In this document: piece after piece, positions 45,852-55,100 of the stretch
Position numbering within the stretch: the stretch's first letter is position 1
How the letters are laid out: every line of letters starts with the position of its first letter
Source of the DNA: JAHEFU01 sp020440645
GTDB lineage: Bacteria > 4484-113 > JAFGCY01
Direction: 5' to 3'
DNA: 64,000 nt
NCBI GenBank assembly: GCA_020440645.1
Contig: JAGRNR010000005.1
Span: 1-64,000 of the forward strand
Program-made: the position numbers and the translations under genes
Notes under the pieces: model-generated
What the model was told of the DNA's origin: nothing
The model's input: only the letters and a program-made list of their open reading frames with translations
Databases searched by the model: none

Positions 45852-46186
45852 CTGGTCAGCCTGTGCATGGGTGCCAGCCTGGGCAGCTGTCTGATTTACA
45901 CGGAGCGGAGATATCAACAATCCATTAACCGGATTTTGATAAACCTGTGTATAGTGGAAATGTGGATTTTCAGGGCAGGGATTTCAGAATCCCGCTCAAA
46001 TTCCAATTTCGGGGCTGTTCAGGACGGACATACTAATATATACTTTCTCGAAGCAATCTGCCCGGACCGGAGCCTTGCGCTGTGCCGGTTCGCATCCACC
46101 GCGAGGTGGGGGGCGCTTGCTTTGGACGGGGCGAGCTGATAATATGGGTGCTTGTCCGCAGCGTAAATCTGAGATGAGGCGATGAT
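45852..46186 (+). other. Intergenic region upstream of the Cys-rich secreted protein
   Basis: 335 nt without a convincing gene. It has the motif TTAACCGGATTTT (45925-45937) followed by TATAGT at 45950-45955, and a better promoter at 46117-46145 nearer the next gene. Two promoters in series are possible. Confidence 0.5.
46117..46145 (+). promoter_or_regulatory. Promoter of the Cys-rich secreted protein gene
   Basis: TTGCTT (46117-46122) and TAATAT (46140-46145) with a 17-nt spacer, the best match to a sigma70 promoter in the window. The leader would be about 35 nt with AGG before the ATG at 46187. Confidence 0.6.
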
Positions 46187-47518
46187 ATGCGCTTTCTAGT
46201 TACAGGGTTGATGATGACTATTCTGGCGTTGGGCACGGCTTTCGCGTCCGACGGCGCAAAGAGCGAGGTCACTGGCCTTCCGCTCTACGAGGGGCCGATG
46301 TACCGCAGTCTTGACAGCAAGACTGAGGACATTGCAATCGACCCCCAGTTTCATGCGTTCCACCACCGCGGCGTCGATGAGGTTGGTTTCAGCCCGCTGA
46401 CGCTGGAGGACTTCCGCCTGCCCGTCCCCGGACGTGTGCAGAAGGAGTTCAACTGGGAGCGCCTGACCTATCCCGATAACAGCAGGGTTGTCTGGCATGA
46501 CGATTGCAACAAGTACACCGTCAGCGCGTTCTTCTTCACGCGTGACATGGTGCGCGATCACATCCAGACCCTGATCGATGCTTACTACGTCTGCGATCCG
46601 GACGTGGTGCAGCAGATGATCGACTACTACGCTGAGGTCACCCCGCAGAGCGGAGAGGCCATCAGCTGGGTGTGGTTCTCCGTGGACGAAGACAAGCACG
46701 ACATCACTGACCTCGGCCCGAACCGCTACTTCGAGCGTTACCTGGCCAACTTCAAGGACAAGTTCTACCTTGAGTTCGGCCTGCCCAAGGCGCAGAGCAT
46801 CGTGGACGACAACGTGCACGAGTTCCTGTACAACTACCAGCGCCGTGGCAAGTTCGTCTGCGGTCCCGAGCTGCACTACCGCGCCTGCGGTGACGAGAAC
46901 TGCGATGGTGGTTGCGCCAAGTGCACCGCCACCTGCAAGGAGAAGGAGTGCAACGTCTGCCGTGAGAAGAAGGTCGGCAAGGGCGACGAGGCCCTCTACT
47001 GCCAGGACTACAAGTACCACGGCTTCAGCCTCGACCTCAACGAGAACTACGTCTACTACCCGCGCAAGGTTGTGATCGAGGACATCACCTACGATCACGT
47101 GGCCCGCGCATACCGCTGGAAGTTCGCCTGGCGTTTCAACGACTGCGAGATCAACTTCCTGCGTGAGATGTGCCACTACGGTGAGGCCTTCGACATCTCG
47201 CTGGTGCTCTCCGACCCGACATGGTACGCCCATGCCAAGGTGGATGCCCGCCTCAAGCGCAACATCCTCGCCAGCATGGATCCGACTGCCTGGGGTAACG
47301 TCTGGCCCGCCAGCAACCTGCCGATGGACATGAGCTGCTGCCCCTGCGGCCTGCCGACCTGCGATGGCAACTGCAGCCAGCGTGAGCTGGTGGACTGGGA
47401 CTTCAGCCGTCCGGCTCCGCCGAACGTGCCTGAGACCCCGGCCAACAACAACCCGCCGACGAAGTACGAGCCTCCGCAGAAGGACAAGGAGACCGACGTC
47501 GTTCCCGGCAAGGGTTAA
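46187..47518 (+). CDS. Secreted cysteine-rich protein, probably highly expressed, function unknown
   Basis: 443 residues with a short Sec signal peptide (MRFLVTGLMMTILALGTAFA). Two cysteine clusters stand out: at about residues 224-262, with CGDENC, CAKC, CKEKEC and CREK, and near 385-402, with CCPCG, CDGNC. They look like metal-binding or disulfide knuckles. The rest is rich in aromatic and acidic residues. The C-terminal 30 residues are Pro/Asn/Lys-rich. Codons almost all end in C or G, more than in any neighbour, which with the near-consensus promoter and the strong terminator suggests high expression. I recognise no family. Confidence 0.85.
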   Translation: MRFLVTGLMMTILALGTAFASDGAKSEVTGLPLYEGPMYRSLDSKTEDIAIDPQFHAFHHRGVDEVGFSPLTLEDFRLPVPGRVQKEFNWERLTYPDNSRVVWHDDCNKYTVSAFFFTRDMVRDHIQTLIDAYYVCDPDVVQQMIDYYAEVTPQSGEAISWVWFSVDEDKHDITDLGPNRYFERYLANFKDKFYLEFGLPKAQSIVDDNVHEFLYNYQRRGKFVCGPELHYRACGDENCDGGCAKCTATCKEKECNVCREKKVGKGDEALYCQDYKYHGFSLDLNENYVYYPRKVVIEDITYDHVARAYRWKFAWRFNDCEINFLREMCHYGEAFDISLVLSDPTWYAHAKVDARLKRNILASMDPTAWGNVWPASNLPMDMSCCPCGLPTCDGNCSQRELVDWDFSRPAPPNVPETPANNNPPTKYEPPQKDKETDVVPGKG

Positions 47519-47543
47519 GAACGACCTCATTCAGATAACAGAA

Positions 47544-47570
47544 GGCCCCGCTTTGGCGGGGCCTTTTTTT
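47544..47570 (+). terminator. Strong Rho-independent terminator
   Basis: GGCCCCGC (47544-47551) and GCGGGGCC (47556-47563) form a perfect 8-bp stem with a TTTG loop, followed by seven T. It ends the Cys-rich gene. Confidence 0.95.
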
Positions 47571-47610
47571 GTTTCTGCGTGAACCGCTCCGAGCGGACAG
47601 GGAATTGTTT

Positions 47611-48090
47611 CTATCGGGTCTGGCCACCCCAGCGTGTGTCCAGCACGCCCTTGCGACCGAACACCAGTAGCTTGTAGCCTGTGCTGTCGCCGGAATCCAG
47701 CCGTTCATAGTGCAGCATCCCCACGGTGTAGGCGGCATTGAACTGCTCGCTGCCACATTCCACGATGTTGCGGCCGGCATACGGATCCTTTGGCCACTGG
47801 CCATCAAGCAGGATGTACTGGGAGACATCCGCCAGCTGGTCCGGGTAGTCCATTTCCTCTGCGTAGTACTGCTGGATCGCCCGTTCGAAACGGTTCGCCT
47901 GGATCCGCATCGCGCGGTCCTTCGGATATGCCTGGCCGCTGATCAGCACAGCCAGGATCACGAAGCACGTCAGCACCAGTGCATACCTGATCAGCATGGT
48001 GGTTGTGCGCTGTTCGCGCTCCAGCTCATGGAGCTGGGCATGCGAACCCCTGAAATGATTTACGGACCTGGGGTCCTTTCCTGTAAACAT
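47611..48090 (-). CDS. Pseudopilin-like single-TM protein without a canonical prepilin motif
   Basis: 159 residues from the ATG at 48090, which has GGAGTG upstream. One transmembrane segment at about 34-52 (YALVLTCFVILAVLISG) follows a polar N-terminal region. The outside part (AIQQYYAEEMDYPDQLADV, then DGQWPKDPYAG) matches the C-terminal domain of type II secretion pseudopilins/GspG, where the strand pattern ends in a DPWG-type turn. The classical (K/R)GFTLIE peptidase motif is missing, so it is probably not processed by prepilin peptidase and may be an assembly or accessory protein. It faces the Cys-rich gene tail to tail. Confidence 0.65.
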   Translation of the reverse strand: MFTGKDPRSVNHFRGSHAQLHELEREQRTTTMLIRYALVLTCFVILAVLISGQAYPKDRAMRIQANRFERAIQQYYAEEMDYPDQLADVSQYILLDGQWPKDPYAGRNIVECGSEQFNAAYTVGMLHYERLDSGDSTGYKLLVFGRKGVLDTRWGGQTR

Positions 48091-48295
48091 GAATCACTCC
48101 TTGCAGAACATGGAATGACCTTCGCCGGCCCGCATCCATACAGGGCCATGAGTGGGGTTTCAGCCGGTTCCCATCATCATTCGCAGTATCAGTCCTTACA
48201 TAAAGTAAACCTGAATTTCAGCGGATATCAAGGGGCTGAGGCATGGAGAGGGGATGTTTCATTCGTGAAGAAATAAACGAATTCCAAGGGGATTG

Positions 48296-48304
48296 TGGTA
48301 CAAT
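48296..48304 (+). promoter_or_regulatory. nadA promoter (extended -10)
   Basis: TGG-TACAAT (48296-48304), an extended -10 like that of the group B lipoproteins. Transcription would start at about 48311, giving a leader of about 48 nt that ends in GAAAGGTG before the ATG. Confidence 0.6.
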
Positions 48305-48312
48305 AAAACTGG

Positions 48313-48337
48313 AATTAGTGTAAAACATACACTAATT
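48313..48337 (+). promoter_or_regulatory. Perfect palindrome at the nadA transcription start: operator candidate
   Basis: Arms AATTAGTGTA (48313-48322) and TACACTAATT (48328-48337) are perfect inverted repeats separated by five bases. The element begins just past the -10 box, the place where a repressor dimer would block transcription. NAD-synthesis genes in other bacteria are controlled by palindrome-binding repressors (NrtR, NiaR, NadQ families); which one acts here cannot be told from the window. An RNA hairpin is an alternative reading. Confidence 0.65.
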
Positions 48338-48358
48338 AACAGCTAGAAAGGTGATTCG

Positions 48359-49408
48359 ATGTCCGTAGAGACACTAAAGTGGACCAGCTTGCCTTACACG
48401 GAGACGCAGATCGCGGATGAGGCGGCCCGCCTTCATAGCCAGCTGAGTATTATCGGCTGGTCGCCGGTGGAATGCTCGCTGATCGCTCCGCTGACCTGGG
48501 AGATCAACAAGCTCAAGCGTGAAATGAATGCAGTGATCCTGGCGCACAGTTACCAGACGCCGGACATCATTTACGGCATCGCCGACCATGTCGGCGACAG
48601 CCTCGGCCTGTCGCAGGTGGCTGCCACCACTGATGCCGATGTCGTGGTCTTCTGCGGCGTGAAGTTCATGGCGGAAACCGCGAAGATCCTCTCCCCCGAG
48701 AAGACCGTACTGCTGCCGGATGACCGCGCCGGCTGCTCGCTGGCCGCCAGCATCACCGCTGAGGACGTGCGCGAGCTCAAGCGCCAGTACCCCGGCGTGC
48801 CCGTGGTCTGCTATGTCAACACCTATGCCGAGGTCAAGGCCGAATGCGATGCCTGCTGCACCAGCGCCAATGCCCTCGCCGTCGTGAATGACATGGAAGG
48901 GGACCGGGTGATCTTCCTGCCCGATACCCTGATGGCGCAGAACCTGCGTCCCCACACGGATAAGGAAATCATTGCCTGGAACGGCACCTGTGTTGTTCAC
49001 GAAAACTTCGGCTCAGCTGAGCTTGAGGCCTTCCGCGGCCAGTACCCGGATGCGAAGGTGCTGGCGCACACCGAATGCGTGCCGGAAGTGGTGGCCCAGG
49101 CTGACATGGCCGGGAGCACCAGTGGCATGGAGCGCTACATCGCCGAGCATGAGGAAGCAAAGACCTTCATGCTGGTGACGGAATGCGGCATGACGGACAA
49201 GCTGAAAGTGCAGTTCCCGGACCGCGACTTCATCGGGACCTGTGTGCTCTGCCCCTTCATGAAGAAGATCGAGCTGCGTAATGTGCTGACCGCGATGAAG
49301 AATCCCGACAGCAGCCAGGTGATCGAACTTGACCGCCAGGTGATCAACGGGGCCCGCCGCTCGCTGGACCGCATGCTGCAGGTCGGCCGCGCCGAGCGGG
49401 TGAAGTAA
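48359..49408 (+). CDS. nadA: Quinolinate synthase NadA
   Basis: 349 residues, cytoplasmic. It condenses iminoaspartate with dihydroxyacetone phosphate to quinolinate, the precursor of NAD, using a [4Fe-4S] cluster. The three cluster cysteines are visible: C126 in DRAGCSLA, C240 in HTECVPEVV and C298 in the CxxCP motif LCPFM. Other family signatures are ILAHSYQTPDI near residue 60, GDSLGLSQVA near 80 and GSTSGM near 250. Length and motif order are normal. nadB and nadC are not in the window, so nadA is alone here, behind its own promoter and palindrome. The ATG at 48359 has GAAAGGTG at good spacing. Confidence 0.97.
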   Translation: MSVETLKWTSLPYTETQIADEAARLHSQLSIIGWSPVECSLIAPLTWEINKLKREMNAVILAHSYQTPDIIYGIADHVGDSLGLSQVAATTDADVVVFCGVKFMAETAKILSPEKTVLLPDDRAGCSLAASITAEDVRELKRQYPGVPVVCYVNTYAEVKAECDACCTSANALAVVNDMEGDRVIFLPDTLMAQNLRPHTDKEIIAWNGTCVVHENFGSAELEAFRGQYPDAKVLAHTECVPEVVAQADMAGSTSGMERYIAEHEEAKTFMLVTECGMTDKLKVQFPDRDFIGTCVLCPFMKKIELRNVLTAMKNPDSSQVIELDRQVINGARRSLDRMLQVGRAERVK

Positions 49409-49457
49409 GCCCTGCCGGCAAACTGGGCAGCTGCCGGATACCTACCAAGAAAACAAC

Positions 49458-49498
49458 AACGGTTCTTCCCCGGATAAGTACTGGGAGGAACCGTTTTT
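49458..49498 (+). terminator. Rho-independent terminator of nadA
   Basis: AACGGTTCTTCCC (49458-49470) pairs with GGGAGGAACCGTT (49483-49495) with one G-U pair, and the T-tract begins inside the stem end. It lies 50 nt after the nadA stop. Confidence 0.85.
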
Positions 49499-49622
49499 CA
49501 TTTCAAGGATTGGCAGGGCAGGGCAAGTTAATGAACCGAAATCCACGGGTGCGACATCATCTGCACACAAACCCATGAATGGTCATGCCACAAGTGAAAA
49601 CCAGTTTGTCAGACCAGCATGC

Positions 49623-49979
49623 TTACCAGATTGGAGCGTCGTCCGGCCAGATACGGGAATGCTTGTTGGCACCCGCCATATCCTGGACAGCCTCGCGTTC
49701 TCCGTGGTAATCCCTAAGTCCTTCACTGCTGAAGAAGCCATTGCAGATGCTGCAGTTGCCCATGCTCACATCGAGCAGGGTCAGCTCAGCTTCGCAGTGC
49801 GGGCAGGCCTTGCCGGAGAGGACGCGACTCTGTACCTTGCGGGGGTCGCGGCCGGACTCACGGGAAACGCCTGACTCGCTGGCGGGCCTCAGTCCAATGG
49901 CACATAGCGAACACTTGTCGCCTTGTGCACCAAGAGGAAGTACCTTTTTGCAGCTGGAACACTGCCTCGGATTATTCAT
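49623..49979 (-). CDS. Small protein with two zinc ribbons
   Basis: 118 residues from the ATG at 49979 (MNNPRQCSSC); the frame is open 19 codons further but those residues are hydrophobic and lie over an inverted repeat, so the shorter start is preferred. Four CxxC pairs are at C7/C10, C23/C26, C59/C62 and C76/C79 and would bind two zinc ions, one per pair of knuckles. The second ribbon has a transcription-factor-like look (CPHCEAEL, GNCSICNGFF). Between them lies a basic polar linker. No other domain is present. A role in protein or nucleic-acid binding is inferred only from the ribbons. Confidence 0.7.
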   Translation of the reverse strand: MNNPRQCSSCKKVLPLGAQGDKCSLCAIGLRPASESGVSRESGRDPRKVQSRVLSGKACPHCEAELTLLDVSMGNCSICNGFFSSEGLRDYHGEREAVQDMAGANKHSRIWPDDAPIW

Positions 49980-50009
49980 TTCAACTACCAACAGTCCAAA
50001 ATCAAAGGA

Positions 50010-50153
50010 ACATACGAAACCGTATGTCAAGACCATAACAGTCTAACAGAACCAGTATGGTCAAATCCACGTTAACAATACTTAAATTTCAAATTTAATC
50101 GCGTGCCTATACGCGCGTTAAGGTAAATCAGGAACTCTAACCAGTTATCCACA
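50010..50153 (-). promoter_or_regulatory. AT-rich region with inverted repeats and one perfect DnaA box
   Basis: Between the zinc-ribbon gene and clpP. ACATACG/CGTATGT (50010-50027) is a perfect inverted repeat about 30 nt upstream of the zinc-ribbon start and could be an operator. ACCATA/TATGGT is a second, wider one. A strongly A+T-rich run at about 50075-50100 is followed by TTATCCACA (50145-50153), the consensus DnaA box. A single box is not an origin. Confidence 0.35.
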
Positions 50154-50174
50154 AGTTGTCGAAGGGATTGTGGG

Positions 50175-50786
50175 TTATGCCTTATCGGAAGGTGAAGAAC
50201 TGGCGCCATCCGACTCAATAATCATGTCAATCAGGCCATAGTCCTTGGCTTCCTGCGGGCTCATGAAGTGGTCGCGGTCGGTGTCCTGCTCAACCTTGCT
50301 GATGTCCTGGCCGCTGTGCTTGGCGAGGATCTCGTTAAGGCGGCGCTTGGTGTCCTGCATCTGCCTGGCGTGGATCGCGATGTCGGAGGCCTGCCCCTGG
50401 AAACCGCCCCAGGGCTGGTGGATCATCACCTTGCTGTTGGGCAGGCTGTAGCGCTTGCCCTTGGCCCCGCCGGCCAGCAGTACCGCACCCATTGAGGCAG
50501 CCAGGCCGACGCAGATGGTGGACACGTTCGGCTTGATCAGCTGCATCGTGTCGTAGATCGCCAGGCCGTCAATCACGCTGCCGCCCGGGCTGTTGATGTA
50601 GATGTCGATGTCCTTAGTGCTGTCCTCCTTCTCCAGGAAGAGCAGCTGAGCGATCACGGCATTGGCCAGCTGGTCGCCGATCGGTGCCCCGATGAAGATG
50701 ATGCGGTCCTTCAGCAGGCGGCTGTAGATGTCATAGGCGCGCTCGCCGAAGTTGGACTGCTCAATTACTACCGGTACATATGCCAT
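50175..50786 (-). CDS. clpP: ATP-dependent Clp protease proteolytic subunit ClpP
   Basis: 203 residues. The ATG at 50786 is preceded by GGAGG; an upstream in-frame ATG at 50828 would add 14 basic residues and is unlikely. The serine-protease triad has the usual spacing: S98 in GLAASMGAV, H123 in MIHQPWGG and D172 in DTDRDHFMS. The oligomerisation strand INSPGGSV (64-71) and the C-terminal AKDYGLIDMII are typical. ClpP forms a tetradecameric barrel that degrades substrates unfolded by ClpX, ClpA or ClpC. No Clp ATPase or trigger factor is adjacent, so the gene is separated from its usual partners here. Confidence 0.97.
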   Translation of the reverse strand: MAYVPVVIEQSNFGERAYDIYSRLLKDRIIFIGAPIGDQLANAVIAQLLFLEKEDSTKDIDIYINSPGGSVIDGLAIYDTMQLIKPNVSTICVGLAASMGAVLLAGGAKGKRYSLPNSKVMIHQPWGGFQGQASDIAIHARQMQDTKRRLNEILAKHSGQDISKVEQDTDRDHFMSPQEAKDYGLIDMIIESDGASSSPSDKA

Positions 50787-50941
50787 TGTCGTGATCCTCC
50801 GCGCCGGTATGCTACCACGCGCTGACATCCATTATCTCAGCCGGCAATGGGCCCGGCCTGACTCCTATTATGCGGGAAAATCGGCTGGCAGTGTCCGGCG
50901 TGGATGCAAATTTGACCTTGCTCCTTGGATAGAATCAAGGA

Positions 50942-51856
50942 GTGGATCTCAAGCATTTCAAGACCCTCAGGCTCGGTGAGCCGCAACGCCTGACCGGCGG
51001 CCTGACTGACCATGAACATCCCGCCGTTTCACCGGACGGCACAATGCTGGCCTGCTACAGCGGTGACTACGGCCATATTTCGATGATCCTGCTCTCCATC
51101 GATGGGCACTTCATCCGCCGCCTGAGCCGCGGCGACGGCAACAACACCCAGGCCGCCTGGCATCCTGATGGCCGGCACATCGCCTGGCGCCAGCAGGACA
51201 GCAGTGCCTCACCATGGCGGATCGTGAAAAGCGATATCCTGCAGGAGCTGGTGCATGAAGCGCTGCTTGAGGATCAGAAGTTCAATTACAAGCATCCCTG
51301 CTTTGATGCCGATGCATCCCGGCTGGCCTACTTCTCTGACGAGGGTACTCCTGAGACGTACCAGCTGTGGATCATGGACATTGCCAGTGGTGAACGGCGC
51401 AAGCTGACGGACGGGCCTGCAGGCCGCAACAACTGCCACCCAGTGTTCAGCCCGGATGGCAAGCGGCTGGTGTTCCACGTCTATGAGGGCATCGGCGGGG
51501 CGGATACCCCGGTTGTCAACCTTTATGAGATCGGCATCGAAAGCGGCGAGATCCGCCAGCTGACGGATGACCGGCACCAGGACAAGCACCCGTTCTACAT
51601 TGACGATGAAGTGATCAGCTTCCACCACCGTGACAACGAAAGCCGCATCCGCCACATTGAGCTGATGCACCTGCCTTCAGGTGAGCGCCTGAAGCTGACC
51701 AACGGGAAGTACAACGACAAGCATCCCTTCCCGTTCCGGGATGCACAGGGCAGGCTGAACCTCGCCTGGAGCTCCAAGAAGCTGGGCACTGAGCTGCCTG
51801 ATGAAGAGAAAACCTATGACATCTTCGTCGCGCGGCTGGCTGAAGCGGATGACTAG
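50942..51856 (+). CDS. TolB/PD40-type beta-propeller protein
   Basis: 304 residues from a GTG at 50942. No signal peptide or membrane segment is seen, so it looks cytoplasmic, unlike TolB. Six or so WD40-like PD40 blades are visible: HPAVSPDGTMLACYSGD, AAWHPDGRHIAWRQ, PCFDADASRLAYFSDEG, PVFSPDGKRLVFHVYEG and similar. A TAGAAT box at 50930-50935 lies only 6 nt before the GTG, and the AAGGA between them would be too close to act as a ribosome-binding site, so a leaderless transcript is likely. A binding role is inferred. It is divergent from clpP. Confidence 0.8.
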   Translation: MDLKHFKTLRLGEPQRLTGGLTDHEHPAVSPDGTMLACYSGDYGHISMILLSIDGHFIRRLSRGDGNNTQAAWHPDGRHIAWRQQDSSASPWRIVKSDILQELVHEALLEDQKFNYKHPCFDADASRLAYFSDEGTPETYQLWIMDIASGERRKLTDGPAGRNNCHPVFSPDGKRLVFHVYEGIGGADTPVVNLYEIGIESGEIRQLTDDRHQDKHPFYIDDEVISFHHRDNESRIRHIELMHLPSGERLKLTNGKYNDKHPFPFRDAQGRLNLAWSSKKLGTELPDEEKTYDIFVARLAEADD

Positions 51857-51901
51857 CGCTGGACAACCAGAAATGTGGCCCTGCGAGGTATCACTAAGCA
51901 T

Positions 51902-51994
51902 ATGAAGAACTTTCTCAGCCATATGTGACCGTCCTGCTGGCTGCTCCTCGGTCTGGGGATCTACTGGCTGGTGATGAAGCTGCTTGGCCACTGA
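51902..51994 (+). pseudogene. Possible small membrane protein gene with an in-frame TGA
   Basis: An ATG (MKNFLSHM) reaches a TGA at 51926-51928, then the same frame continues with a hydrophobic helix (CWLLLGLGIYWLVMKLL) to a TGA at 51992-51994. If the first TGA were TGG, a 30-residue single-TM protein would result. The evidence is thin: one hydrophobic segment and no good ribosome-binding site. Confidence 0.2.
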
Positions 51995-52117
51995 ACAACG
52001 CTGGGCATAACACTTTGTGCTCTGTTTCACGAAACACGGACTGAACACTGGGGAGCCCCGGCGGACAGTGTTTAACTACCTTATAATCTCTTGTTATCAA
52101 CTACCGGCAGGGGCCAT

Positions 52118-55100
52118 ATGAACCTGAGACTGACACCGATCATCACCGGCATCATCTGCAGCGCAGTGCTGCTTGCATCCTGCGGCGGAGGCCGCGACAG
52201 CATGGGCCTGACGGGGGCCGGCAAGCAGGATTTGCCGCTCGCCGAGCCTGCCGTGCCGGATGCAGTGCTGGACCGCTTCGCCCTTTACCTCAATGATGGC
52301 AGCAGGCTGGGGGATGCCACGATTGAAGGCCTGCAGCTGGATCTTTCGGATACGGAGGAGGGCAGCACCCTGCGCATTACCGCTGACAACGTGGAATCGT
52401 TGCGGGCGATGTACTTCTCGCTCGAATATGATTCCCGCAGCTTCAGCCCGGTACGCGCTGATGCATCCGCGGTCCTGCCCGGTGAAGCACTGGAGCTCCC
52501 CCTGCTTGCACAGCCCGGTGAATTGCACTATGGCCGCGTGCTGGTGGACCCGCTGGCGCAGGCTGGCTTCAGTGGCAGCGGTGTGCTGGCTGAGATCAGC
52601 TTCGCCAGGCATGCATTTGATCCGGCTGACAACAGCCAGCCGCAGGCAAGGCTTGTCAGCGTAGCGCCGCCGGCGCAGTCCTTCGAGCTTGTCAGCACCG
52701 ATGAGCCGGGAATGAACTATTCCCTGATGATCCCTTACCAGCTGCCCGGTGACTACGACCAGAACAGCCAGGTGAACCTTGCTGACCTCACGCCATTGGC
52801 AGTCCACTTCGGCAAGAAAGCGCCATTTGATATTGGCTCCGTTGAAACTGTCGTGGATGGCGATGCCAACGGCGAAATCAACATTGCGGACATCTCCGTG
52901 ATCGGCGCTAATTTCCAGAACACATTCACCGGCCTGTCGGCAATGGCCGGTGACCAGGCCGCACTGGACGGCGGGACCGGTACCAGTATCCAGCAGTTCG
53001 CGTTCGCGGATGCCGAGGGAGTCAGTAGCGAGGACCGCCTCTGGTTCAGCACTGCGTTTGACATTGACAGCATTGCCGGCGCACCGTTGGGCTGGACACT
53101 GCTGAGCGGCAGTAACGGGGGCAGCCCGGTTGTTGACAAGCCATCCGATCCGATTGCCTTTGAGACGGAGGGCCAGCGGGTGATGTCCCTCAATGCCCAG
53201 CTCTTCCCCCTGCAGCCCGCCACAGCTGAGGCAGTCAGCATCTATGTCAATGCACTGGATGCCGATGCGGCCATCACTGAGGTGCTGGTTGACTTCGGCG
53301 ACGGCAGTGAGCCTGTGCTGCAGCCGCTGGCGCTGGATGGCAACTACCGCGTTACAAGCCTGCAGCATGCCTACGACACCGCCGGCGATTACACAGCGAA
53401 TCTCAGCTTCCGCAGTGGTCCCGCAGCGGAGCCGCGTGCTGCCAAACTGGTGAAGTCAGTATTCAACCGCAGCTTCACCGTCAGCGTTCACGCACCTTTC
53501 AGCGATGCACCGGAAGTCGGGATCACTGCTGAGCCCGTGACTTCCGCTCCGCTCGGCACACAGGTGGCTTTCAGTGCCGGCCTGCTCAACCCGGGGGGCG
53601 GCAGCAGCATTGACAACTATGAATGGGACTTCAACGGCGACGGTGTCTTCGATGAGGAGGGCAGCGCTTCCGCCACGGTGTTTGATGCCGCAGCGGCTGA
53701 CGTTGACCTCGGGCATGTGACGGTGCGCGCCACCTCCGACACCGGTGAGCAGGCCAGTGCCACACTGGCTTATGCCTACAACACGACCGGATCCAGCACA
53801 CCGCAGGCGGAGCTGCTGTACGATGGCGCACTGCAGTTCAGTGAGACAAACGTACAGCTCGGTGGGCTGGGTGGTGTCGTCAACGGGTTCGGTGACAAGC
53901 TGGGTGCGCTCAATGCGGACTTCGGCAACTTCCGCAGCCAGTTCAGGGTGAAGGATCCCGCCGGGATAGAGAGTTTCATTGCCTACGTGCCCGGCACCGA
54001 GCAGGACATCCAGCTTGACGGATTGGGTGACTTCCGCATCGACTTCGAGGTGCTGTTCGCCGGGGCGCTGTTCTGCTCTGACGGCATCACCGTCACGCTC
54101 GGCGCGCGCGCGATTGATCTCGATGTGTTCCCGACGGAAACCACCATCAAGGCTCCGATATCCTTCACCGCCGATCCGGCGGAGCCGGGGCTGATCGACC
54201 ACTTCGTGTTCGACTTCGGCGATGGCAACCAGGTCAACACCTCGGATACCACCGTCTGGCACGAGTACCAGGTCAAGCAGGATTATGATGCGACCGTCAC
54301 CGCCTACTGGACGGACGACAAGCAGAACACCAGTGCCCCGGTGACCGTCAGCTGTGGCTTTGAGCGACAGGTTGACCTGCTGGTGGACACCAGCCCGGGA
54401 CTTGTCAATGTGGAGCTGAACTTCACCGCTGACGTGGAATTCCCCGAGCTGGTGACTGAGTACATCTACGAATTCGGGGATGGCAATGCGGTTACCACCA
54501 CGGACACATCAGTGCCGCATACCTATGTCACCGTTGGCAACTACGAGCCCTTCCTGATCGCCAGCTACTCGGATGGCCCGACCATCCTGTCCGACAAGCT
54601 CAACCTTGACGTGCAGGACCCGGGGCAGCTGGTCACCGAGCCGCTGCTGGAAATCGTCAGCCAGCAGAATGACTTCCCGCTGCTGGTGGAATTCACGGCC
54701 AAGAACACCAAGTTCAAGGTCGGCACCAGCCTGCTGTCCTTCAGCATCAACTTCGGTGACGGTTCGAGCGTGCAGAACATCACGGACATCAACCAGAGCG
54801 TGTACCATGCCTACTACACACCGGGCAGCTTTACCGTCACGCTCACGCTGCGTGACACCGACTTCGAGCAGAACACCGACGACCTGAACCTCGATGTGAC
54901 GGACCCCGGCGGCAAGTTCCAGTACAGCGCGATCGGCACCACCGCCAATACCTTCGAGGTGGCGAAGATCGCCGTTGTCAAGGGCAATGCCGGCCAGGTC
55001 GCCTGGTCGGCCCGGGCGGCCGGGGGCAGTGACGGCTTCGCTGTCAAGAACGGAGTGAATGACCTATACCATGTGAACTTCGCGGCGACTGCCAACGCTG

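Noticed and set aside
46196..47530. Open frame of 444 codons on the minus strand opposite the Cys-rich gene
   Set aside because: It is a mirror of the strong codon bias of the plus-strand gene. The product is a Val/Leu-rich sequence without domains, while the plus strand has a signal peptide, promoter and terminator.
49575..49874. Plus-strand open frame of 99 codons overlapping the zinc-ribbon gene
   Set aside because: The minus strand has four CxxC pairs at regular spacing; the plus-strand product has no recognisable feature.
50075..50153. Replication origin
   Set aside because: Only one perfect DnaA box is present and no dnaA, dnaN or gyrB is nearby.
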